Assembly (NCBI RefSeq): GCF_037975245.1
Contig: NC_092576.1
Span: forward strand, 39,891,611 to 39,955,610
DNA length: 64,000 nt
Direction: 5' to 3'
Origin: Apostichopus japonicus
Lineage: Eukaryota; Echinodermata; Holothuroidea; Aspidochirotida; Stichopodidae
Shown here: positions 12,101-24,100 of the stretch, in pieces
Layout: the number at the start of each line of letters is the position of its first letter
Numbering within the stretch: position 1 is the stretch's first letter
Made by a program: the position numbers and the translations under genes
The notes under the pieces: model-generated
Database searches by the model: none
What the model was told of the DNA's origin: nothing
What the model saw: the letters and a program-made list of their open reading frames with translations, nothing else

Positions 12101-15100
12101 TTTGACACACCTTGTACAGTTGTCGATACGATGTATTTTTTTAGCGAAGAATGTATGCCGAAATATTACAAAATGTGACTGTTGGTTGCAAGAGGGACAA
12201 CAGCAATATTTCCGACAATGTCGAAGATTCATTTATCGCATATATTTATATATATCAAAGTGTAAAATGCGCTTCAATGTATAATGAATACTTGCTTACA
12301 TCTTTAGATGATGAAAGCGATAAGACAGTTTCATGAAAAAAATAATAATTACAAATCAACTCCAGTCAAGAACCGCAAAAAAAAAGTAACCTTGTTTGCT
12401 GCTTTAAGAATATAGTGACTGCCTAGTTAGTTATAAAAAGAAAGTACATTACTAAACATTACCTCACTTTCTGTATCACCAGGCTTAATTCGTTTCATTT
12501 TAATTTTCCTCGCTGAAAACAATACAAAAATTTATTAAAATATGGCGATATAGAATGTTGTGGGTAGCTAAAGATTTTGTCATGGAAAGAAAATGCTTAC
12601 TTGACTTTGAATCTTTTACAAATAACAATTTTCGGAAAATCTGAAGTTCAGTTCTCGTACAGAAATTAATGCAATTATAGTGGATCAATTTGACCCTAAA
12701 GTAACTGTGCAATGCACCGTGCATCCTCCGTTCTATTTATATAGAGAAAGAACACATCAGGAATGAGCATAGGTTATCAGAAAAGAACTCTCGTTATCCT
12801 TAATGTTTCACTTTAATGAAATCATAATCTTGAAAAAGAGTTGTTCAGTGTTCTCTCTACCAGAAAGCAACTTTAAGACGACTATTTGTGCAGACGTCAT
12901 GTGTACTTTACACGATTGACACGAACATTCAATTTCATTCATTAGTAAAGGAATTTAATTTCACAAAGTTTTCTGTACGTATTATCATCCTTATTACCAT
13001 GCTTCCTATGTTGACACATTGTAGCTACGTCTAGTATGCTCTGTTGGTGTGCATTCCTGTTGCAGTTGAAAAATACTGATATACACATATAACCAAAATA
13101 TGTATAAATCATGTTACATTAATAGTAGTATGTACCTCTTATTCTGCATACAATCACCACAGCGATTACGATGAATATGATCATCGTGACCACCAATACG
13201 GCGATTATGGTTATTGTGGAGGTGTATGATCTCTGTTCTGTGGGAAGCACTATAAATAAAACAAAAATGTGGAATGGTTAGAAACAAAACAAATAATCAC
13301 GACGGAAACACTTCACAAAGCTGCGCATTTAATGTGACGTGTATTAACTTACCATTTGGAAAGAGCAAATCAATCTTCGTAGAAAGGCTGAATAGTTCAG
13401 CATTCTCCCCTACAGCGCGACACTCTACGGTAACTTTATTTTGAGTTGTTTGAGTAAAGTCAAAATTAACTGTCAGAGATATATCATACAAGTCACCCAT
13501 CTGTGTCTCCTTAAATTGATGTTGTGTAAAGTCAATGGCTGTTTCCTCTCGAACGGCTCTCCATTCAAGAACCACTCTAGGTCTTATTCCCAGCACCGAA
13601 CAAGTCAATACGTCCTGAGGTTGTTTCTCCAGGACGCAATATTGTTGGTGATTACATCCATCTATGACGGGAAAAACTGGAGTTGGATCAACTGAAAGGA
13701 AATAATACATCAAATATATTATGTTTGTATATTTGTTGTTAGATCTCGAGTCTTTGTTTCCCGAAACTATTATGAGGTCGAATGGTATACAGCATTCAAG
13801 GAACCAAACTATGTGCCAAAGCCAACAAATATCTTGCGATACTGCATTTTTCTATCAACATTAAGAATATATATGCATAACAGTTTAACATTACATTACA
13901 GTACAAACTCTGTGTTGACACATGTCCAGGTATCTATAGATAAATGCATAAGATTTGTTTTGCATGTGTAAGTTTACTTGCCACCTCAGTGTAGAGTATC
14001 AGAGTGCATTGTTTACCAGTAGCATCGTATTCGCAGCAATGTTCCCAAGTTATTGATAGACATGCAGACATTTCATAAAGATAACCCAATGGAGACTAAA
14101 GTGTCAAAGGGAGGATATGTTATATATGCATATAGATTTCACTTGTACTGACATGGATAGTGTTATTGGCTCAGTGTTTGCCTGATAGCAATCAAATAAC
14201 AGGGAACTGAAGAAAAAAAAATCAACACATACAGGGATATTTGGGCAAGATAATATTGGTAAAGTCCATAGCATAGTCGTCATTGACACTGATTCTGAAC
14301 TTACATAGTAACAGTTTGATCCTTTGATGGAACAAAGTATTATGCAAATTGGGAAATGTATATTTGCAAAGACCCATGTACTTATGCTAATTTGGTGATA
14401 CAGTAGAGACTGAGAAACATAAAAGATATAATGACATATAAACCATCTTACCCATCACAAGCACATCGTACAACACAATGCCACCCCTGACACCGTTATC
14501 GTAAACACACGCGTAGAGTCCTTCGTGTTCTACCAACGTGTTCTGTAAAGAAAGACTGCCCTCATCTTCTAGCTTGTATTCCTTGTTGCTGATTTTTGTG
14601 TGATTACTTTTCTGAAAGATGCTAACATACAGAGTTTCAAAAGCATCTTGTTCAGGTAACCACTTCCAAACGACTAAATGTAATCCAAGGTCTGTACAGG
14701 ATAAACTCATCGGTGAATGGATATTCAAATATATACTAATGGGAGTTGCCAAGGAAGTGTAATCCATCTCTTTTTCAATCAAAACAACGTTTTCTTCTTC
14801 CACCAGATTCAGTGGTACACTATTCGCTCGGCAGACCAGAAGACTTAAAACAGATGACTCCCCGAAAGAGAACGACGCTGAAACATGTGATGTATATATT
14901 ACGTTATCAGTTGTAAAATTCCTGTAGTTTGATGGTATGATGTGATCGCCATCATGCGTTCTTATCTTCCAACTCAATTTGACTGCGGGACGGCTATCTC
15001 TGACAAAGCAGTTTACCTCAACGGAATCGGCTGTAGACTTAACACAGGTAGTACCGTATGAGTTCGAACACTCCTCGATGACGGGAATGGTTATAGCTGG

Positions 15101-18100
15101 TTTCACTATGAAAAAAAATCAACGAAGAATGCATTCTCTAGTAACAATCACATTGATTATTGATACTGTGGGCACGTGGCTATATTTGAAAGTTATTGAA
15201 TAACAAGACTGTTCCATGCGAATAACAGTAGATTGTTTCAGAAAGATCAGTTTGATATAGTTAGTTATTTTGATACTCCAATGCGTGAAAGTTTCTGTTT
15301 ACTAAAATTGCCTGCAAAGTTTTCTGCCTCTTTGGGTGAACATTTTATGCTATAGCAGCTCTGAACATTTCAAATTTGGGGACATTTTATCAATGCAACA
15401 GCTGAGTAAATGATACCATATTAAAACTTGAGCTAACAAAATCATTCACTAAATTGTAAACAATGTATTTAAATCAATCATCCAATGAGGAAAAACAATA
15501 TTATATATTGTGATACAATAATATTACATGCGCGTAACAATTTAGGTCAAATTACAGATATTTGCTACAGTATACAGTACACAAGTAGGCAGTAGTACCC
15601 TGCTTGTAGTGAGACCTACGCTCAGCATCCCACCCAATGACCTTACTACGTAAATTTGGGAGAGACACGAAATGCATAGACCGATAAAGGAAATGAGTTT
15701 TACCGTTACATCCAAATGGGTAATACAATTTACAGTTCTTTCTTGGTAAAAAATGTAGACAGGAAAAAATCCATTAAGCGATGCCCTAACGGTGTCAAAT
15801 GTAATAAGATGTAAACTAACAATACTGCACACTGTTTCCCATCTTACAGGTAAAATGTCAAACATGTGAGTGGCTATCATGCATCATTCAGCATCATTGT
15901 CTAATTTTAACATGAAAATCTCTAAAATGGAGTGTTGTTAACCCTGTGCAGTTGATTGTTATATGGGTCAATCCATGCCAAACCAACAGAGGCCTCCACA
16001 TCTGGGTATTGTAGTTCAAGGTCATTCAATTCAATACTGTGCATATTTCAATGGCATATTCATATTTGCAATGTAGGGTCTGTTTCTGTTATAATACACT
16101 TAATTAAAAGACTAAATATTATAAAATGAATGTTTGCCAGTACAAACATGTACAGTGTGTAATGTACATGATTGTTTATTTTTGTTGCATGGTGTAAAAT
16201 AACACTGTACTGACCATGTACACATGTACAGTACAGTGTGTAATGTACATGTGTGAACTGGTTCACATTCATTATCTATTCTGATAAAGTGTTGGGTAGA
16301 GGATGTCGGTGGGGTGGGGGGGGGGCTACATGCATACAGACAATTTGAAGCAGATATTAAACCATACCAAATAATTCAGTATACATTCAATGCCTGTGTT
16401 ATGCAGTCTCTTTGCAGTAAAAGTCAGTCACATACTGTATGTATACAAACTGCATGTCTTAATCACATACTGTATGCACAAATGTTCATAGTGCACTATG
16501 GGATTGGTGTTGCGGGGGGGGGGGAGCGAGGCAAAGAGTATAAGACACTTTTAATTAATACATTTCAATAGTTTCTAATGCTGTTTAACATGGTCTCCTT
16601 GAAGATACACTGTTTGCCCTAACAAGCATGTTTCTGTAGAGCTAATGTAACTCTCATATAACGCCAAGTTAAGCTGCTCATCAGAGCATTAATAACTTAT
16701 AAAAGAGATGTTTTAGCTCATTCTTTGCATCATAAGTATTCATGCATTACTAGTTTTGTATTGAAAACCAAAATAAACCTTTTAATTATGACCAAATTTG
16801 ACCTTGAAATACCAAAAATATTGGTTAAATGTGATCTTTGAGGGCGGTGTTCACAGGCATCGTTGGGCATATGACCCTGCAGCAGTTTATTGGTAGTCCT
16901 TATGCTAGTATACCACCCTCTTAATTGTTAAGCACCTGTATGCAAATTCTAAGAAGTTGTTGTCATTTGAATTACTCAAATCAGCTTTTGCAAGCATTTT
17001 CATACATATGAAGTGCATGATTTTTGCAAATATCGAGTCGTAAATTTGAGTAGATAACATTAAATACACAAGTTTCTTACTTTAGTTTTCATAAAAAAGG
17101 TCAATACACTCTTGAAAATTGTATTTAAAGAAGAATTGAAATGTACTCACAGGCCCTAATTGGACCCCCAATTAGGGCCAGAAATGAGATTTCCTAAATT
17201 TGAGGGCGCTGTTCGTAAAACATACGACACGCTTGACTTTTTTTGTGCACTTTTCCTGTACAACTACCACTGGACAAGAATCCTATGCAAATTATTTCTC
17301 AAACATGCCTATGTTTGTGAATATGGAGCACACTCAAAGTAGGGCCCAGCAAAGGCCAATATCTCATTTTCTGCCATAGAATTACTTTTCCTCAATTTTT
17401 TCTCAAAATTAGCAAAGTTCGAAGACTGGTCACATGTCTTCCACAATATCTGCAATATCAGACATTTATGCAAAAGATGCCTTCAAAATTGAGGGAAAAT
17501 GTGGTTGCCAGGCGTGGCCGTATCCTTTGAGACATGTGGCAAGACACCGTAGCAATGTCGGGCGATTCTGAGAGGGTCTACGTGGAATCGACCCACAAAT
17601 CTGGTGATTTGGCACGGATAGACCCATATATTTATTTTCAAACAAACTCAATGGTTTGAAGGATTCAAAGGAAATTTTGATTCTTATCAGAAGAAGTTGT
17701 GGCTTTTAGAAAAGAAAGAATGAAAGATGTTCATTCAACAAGAGCCCAAGGGCACTATGGTTCCTTGCTTGTAAGGAATATTTACAAGGGAGCAGCCCTG
17801 TCTTAAAATTGTTATGTGGTCCGATATACACACATAATATTATTGCCAAAAATATCACAAATCAACCGTTGGTCCTTTTTGAGAACCTGTTGAGGACCAG
17901 GTGTCTGATATGAGCAATAGTTGGCTTTTTTTAACAGAATTCACAGAATGAATCCTAACTGTACTTATAAAGAATTTTAACAAAACAAAACAAACCTTGA
18001 TCTCGAATGACTTAGCACACAAATGTTGCAGAGGAGTCAACTTATGGACAATTTAGATCGGAATATGTCCATGGAAATTCAAAGAATCGACTTGAAAGAA

Positions 18101-21100
18101 ACTATTACAGGTCACTGCAGGTCAACCTGAGGTCAAATGTTACCCAAATGCAGGTCGACTATTGGATTACAATAGCATAACTCCCAACCTTCATGGACAT
18201 TTGGTTCTCAAGTTATTTCAAAAATATTAGTTTTTGACCACTAATTGACCTTTCTTGACCTTGGATCACATGACTGTATGTTTCGAAACGATCCCTTTCC
18301 CCATTCACAACTAGTCCACAAATATCAACCATGTCAGCCCCTGTCAGTGGTAGTTTCACAAGTTATTGCCAAAAAAAGTCACATTTTGACCCATAATTGA
18401 CCTTTGGTGGCATCACGGATCACATCACGGTTATTTTGGAAAATGTGTCCCTACTTCATTCACAACTTGTCCCAATATACTGTATCAGCCATGTCAGACT
18501 TCGTAACTAAAAGTTGTTGCAAAAATTAGCATAAGTTGGCAGTTTCTTGCACATTTAAGAAAATTATTAATGACCTTGGATGACCTCATGGTTTGCATAA
18601 CAAATATTCCCATTGATGATGTGCACTCTGTCCTAAAATTGTTATGTGATCCAAATGTACATACACAAAGTTATTGCTAATAAGTTATCAAACCAACATT
18701 TGCCTACTCGTAACTTGAGTACCGGGTGTCCGAATGAAGCGGGAGTTGGTTTCCTCTATAGTTTTGCCCCGTATCTCCTAAAATGAGCACATTTTTTTTT
18801 GTTCAAATTTGACCTTTGACCTCACAGTCAGATGTAGTGTGACAGGCTGATTCCCAAAAAACAACATAACAAGTCTGTACGACTATCCTAACTGTACTGT
18901 ACTTTAAAAAAAAAAAAAAAAACACCTAACCTCTGATAACTTCGCACACGAAGGTCGCACAGTGGTCAACCCATGGACATCAGAAGGTACCTTATAGATC
19001 CGATTATGGCCCCAAAAATTCAAATAACCAAAAAAATTAATACAGGTCACCAGAGGTCAACATGATGTCAAAGGTCACGTAGATGCAGGTCGACTACTGG
19101 ATTAAATAGCGTAACTCTTAACTTTGACGGACATTTTGTTCTCAAGTTATTGCAAAAATATTAGTTTTTGACCCCTAATAGACCTTTGTTGACCTTATGT
19201 TTGAAAATGATCCCCTACCCCATTCACAACTACTCCCAATATATCAAACATGTCAGACCCTGTCAATGGGAGTTATTGCTGTTTTTAATATTTTGGTTTT
19301 TGGCCTCTAACTGACCTTGGGTGACCTTCACAGGCACCAAAACCAATAGGGATCTTCCTCTTACTATGTGCTATCCACCCACCACGTTTGAGATATCATG
19401 TACACAAGCCAAGCGTCACACACACACGCGCGCGCCAAGTTGAATGCATAGGTTCCTTGCTTTGCGAAAGCAAGGAACCAACACGAGGTGAAATAATGTA
19501 GCAACACGACATAATGAGGGAGGGGGGGGGGGCACGATGAGTGTTCCCCATCGTTCTGGTCGAACAGTGGCCAGGAGGCCTAGCCTGAGATCCCTTTCCT
19601 TTTCGTTGACCTTCTGTCCGGTACAGTACGCAGCAAAAATGTTGACAGTTGGGGAGTACCGGAGTGGGTAGTTATACACAATAAACAGTAGCAGCGGAAA
19701 TTTCCTTGGTTCTGAGTTTTGAGTTCGTGTGTATTATCTGGGTCGGTATTTTTATCAGGTATTATTTTACCGGGTAGTCAATGTTTGTTAAGGATATACC
19801 TGGTATATTTGGTATATTCGTTTATGACAGATTTCAATAACGTTGGTATGGGTATGAATGAAACACCAGGTATACCTACTACATCACACATGATACACAC
19901 ACATGATAAGCTTAGGGGGACGACGTAATTATTTTTCTTCACTTCGCTTCTTGCATCTAACAAAACCTCCTGTTATCCATGTTTAACGATTAGAAAGATC
20001 TATTGTCTTGACTAAATATAAAACCAAAACAAGATACTTGTAACCACTTGAGCCGTTTCACCGTACGTGAAAACAGGAAAGTGCAATGATAACATTAGGC
20101 TTTGTTCATTGTGAGTTATACGTACATTAGGCTAATCTGGCTAGAGAAAGGTTAAACCTCTCAACTGTTCAGTTTGAAAGAGCATACTCCCAAGATATTA
20201 CAAATGATATAAAAGGATGAAAGCAAGGCACCAAATACTCCTTAAAATGTTTGGCGACAGCCCTCAGTAGTTTTACTGCATTACAGTACTTTGTGTTAAG
20301 GCAAAAACACTTACTGTACGCATATTTTTGCAAAAAAACCCGAAGCAACTTTTTTCCCCTGATCTCATGTAATATACATGCTAAAATAACCCCTTTGCAG
20401 TAACTGAACTCCTCAACTGCAACCGACTTTAACAATTTTCTAGCGACACGTGCAACAAAGTCAATGGGACTTTAGTGTGTGATTTCTCCCACATGTAGTT
20501 AAGCCAATGGACAAACGCCATTAATTTACTGTGTAAAATTGTTTGAAACAACGTGCGATCGTAAGGGTTCCCTCATAGATGGTAATCATTAAAAACTAGA
20601 ACCATGGTCTCAGATTGTTTGATTTTTCGATATCAAATTACGGGACTACGAATATTTCCTTACACTCTACTATTCAAGTTGGATTTGCAACACTGATAAT
20701 GGTTATAAAACCAGTATAATACCAATATTGCAATTCATCGTTGTAAACGTACAGCGCCCCATGTATGTATTAAAGTGTTCTTTTTTTTGCTCCGTTCAAC
20801 TTTAGTGTGCAACGTTAAGTCGTTCATTTAAGTTGTAAAATATGTGATAGTATACAGGGGCGTATCCAGGATTTTCCAATAGGGGGGGGGGGGGAGCGTC
20901 AGGCATGAATGATCGCCGTCCTGGGGGATGGGTCTAAGGGGATGGGTGGACAAGTTTTGCTTTCGAAGAAGGGCTGAATTGCAAAATGGTGCCATATGCA
21001 TGGGCGGCGATCCGTACTTCCGAGTGGGGGGGGGGGGGGATATGACCTTGTTGACTATCTAAGCGTAGCGCCACCATGGGTTGGCGCGAAGCGTAAAAGA

Positions 21101-24100
21101 AAATTTTGGGATTAACAAACCCTCTAGATGGCCGGAAACGGCACTTCCCGAGGTTTCCAAGCGGCATATACCCAACTTTAAATTAGGGATGTCATGTCCG
21201 AAATATCTCATAATCAGGATCCAAAATACCTTTTTCTTAATTTCGGGTGTTATTTTGGGAAAATTGCCCCTGTCAATCTTGTTTCAGGCGCTACGTTAGA
21301 ATGTTCGAGAGCTCTTTTATATTATTCGATGAAGAAAATGGCCTCATGCAGGCTATTATAGGCCTATACACAATAACACATAGTTACATTCCTAGGTACC
21401 GATTGCTAGGGCATCCAGGTGAAACGTGTATTAAGCATTACCCTGGTAACATGAGATTCTCAGCTGTGCGAGGGAACATGTACGTGTGTAGGCCTACTAT
21501 AGGGCCTATATGAATACTATGAGGGTGCATATATGTACTATATCAATACCGTGGGCGCAATAATACATTATGTTGTTATAGGGCCAATGAAGCCTACAGT
21601 CAACTATTCTTGCTTTATAAAGACGCTTTATTTGAAAAGATCGCACTGCGTTTATGGTAGGCGAGAAATGAAGCTAAAAAAGAGCCGTACATTAACGATG
21701 ATGCATAAATGTAGGCATGAAAATACTCTTATCCCTGGCATTTGGTGGGGGGGGGGGATATGGTGTATTACATCCCCTCCACCCATTTTCATGGGGGATA
21801 TATCCCCCCTCCCCCCAGGATCGCCGCCCATGGCCATATGTGATCCATTTTTCGACCTTAATAATAAGCAACATTTCCAGTAAATATGGACACACAGTGC
21901 ACAAGTTAGTATGGCTGGCATGTCACTTAGTGTTTATAGTGATAATACAAACACAATTACCATCTATGTTTCTAAAACTATTATGCCGCCGAACTTCGCC
22001 AGAACCTTTTTTTGGCAAACAAAAAATAAAGCATACGGGAGGGGGGGGGGGGGTTGAGCGATCACCGACAACTCACTTAAAGGTCGTCATCAATTACTTT
22101 TTTTTTTTTTTGCTAAACTTCTTTTTTTTTTGGTGACGGCCAATAGGGGGGCGCGCTTGTTGCGCCCCCCTGGATACGCCCCTGGTATAGGCCTAGAAGT
22201 TGGTAATCATGCATAAAACTTTTTCATGCATTAGGTCAGTTTTATGAAAAGGATGAAATAATCGGTAATCGGCCCAATTGTCACATGACTTAATCGGTAA
22301 TCGGTAATAACCAATTATCATATCATGGGTCGAAAACTAGTTTACACACATTGAAGCATGTTCTTATCCTTCTGCTGTTTGGCTAAATCATCTAGTATAC
22401 ATCTTAGAGAATATAAACAATGTTGAGATCATTTATATATTTGACCCATTAACCCATGATGCTCGGACCGTGAAAATGGCAAGCTCCACTGTGATTTTGT
22501 TTAAAGCAGATAACAGCAAGAATATCAACTCGTAAATATATTTAAATTCTTGAATGACTGTATGTTTTGTTATAAACCTATAGATCCCATTCAAAAATCA
22601 ACTGAACTGTTATTGACTACACTATGTTCACCAAACGGAAATAATAGCAGTGGGGAACTCTGAGATTAATTGTAGGTTTAGTTCTGGAGTTTTTATGTTT
22701 ACAAGGTTTGCAGACTACCAAGTAGGATTTCAACAAAGATGTATTATTTGAGTTAACGTGTTTACAGGGTTTCAGACGTTGGCCCCTTTTGACCTCAAAT
22801 GGCATTTGACAGTCGCAGAAAAGAATGTAGTATATTGTACACAATACGACGGATCTATATACCAGGTATGACGCTAATCCACATTGAATTTCTTAAAACC
22901 ACTTTTACAAGCAAGTATCACTTACAGGAATGCATACACACAGGGACAAATTGCAATATGACATAATCATATTAATCAACACTGTTAATATACTATATTG
23001 TGTGGAACGATCAGTTGATGATGATTGCTGTTCTCATTTTAATTACGTATTTCATTTCCGTTCTTTAAAGTCTACAATAATTTCAATATCAAAGCTACAT
23101 ACCTGTTGTGTGCACACAGATAAGATTCGTAAATATTATACCCGAAATGGAGATTGCCGTTGATATTTGGAATACAGATTCATGGCTCGCAGTCACGTTA
23201 TTTATAAGTAACGATCCGTTAGGATAAATATCAAATTCTCCAGATTTGTAGCCATCTCCACTTTTCTCCCCATGATCGAGTAACAATATGTTCTTTGCTT
23301 CGTTAACATTGTACCAAGATATAAGAGCGAAAGAGCTTCCATTACAGGAACACGGAATGAGTCCCACTGTACCAATTTCAATATATTGTGTCAGTGCGCA
23401 TTCTGTACCTTCTGCCGAAGTTGCTGTGCAAGGGAAAAAAGGGAATCTGTTATGTCATAGGTCTCAAACTCAGCGATGGTTGTATTTACTTAAAGCGTTA
23501 TTTTTTTCAATTAAGAAAGAATAAAATCAACAAATTAGAACAAAGAACTCCAGAGGGAAAACACTCCCAGCGGTTACTTGCATTTAAATGCATAATATAT
23601 GCAACATGATAGAAGTTTGCAAGCTGCCAATGACTGAAGTTCATACTGCAGATGAAGAGCAGTATAAATCTAAACAGAGTCAGTGTTTACATGGTTTGAT
23701 GACTGGGAATCGTGCGACATAATACTACAACGACGAATGAAAGACAGAAGGACATTGTTTGCTGTAAATACTGGTTTATGCATGCTGTCTCAAACAGCAA
23801 AGATCTAATTTTTCCTTTTTAATATAGTACCCGATGATATTTTCGCCTCTGTTGGCTAAAAATTACCTTTGACCTTCAACCAAATAATAGGGTTCTCGTA
23901 CTCATTATAAGACACACGTTCGCCAAATATCAGCTATGTTTTGTAAAATATCTTGGGATAACGTGTTTACAAGGTTTATGCTTGTAAAGATTAACAGACT
24001 GTCACACTTGATGACCCAAATGACATTTGACCTCCACATAATATAAAAACAATAAGGTCGCTGTACTGCTTATTCGAAGCTTCATGCAAAAAAAAATATG

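Larger units (their letters stand above)
15106..23102 (-). other. Large intron rich in repeats
   Basis: This intron of about 8 kb separates the V-type domain from the next Ig exon. It holds the 81-bp direct repeat near 16151, the 'gacctttgacc' repeat block (17757-19480) and a hAT-like element (20855-22184). The ORF at 15542-15880 (minus, 112 codons) is open but has no domain I recognise and no matching splice sites. I see no other gene. Confidence 0.5.

Noticed and set aside
15542-15880. 112-codon minus ORF inside the large intron
   Set aside because: No domain resemblance and no splice sites in the right phase for the receptor gene.
21652-22136. Overlapping proline/glycine-rich ORFs
   Set aside because: They translate G and C runs of the hAT-like element on both strands.
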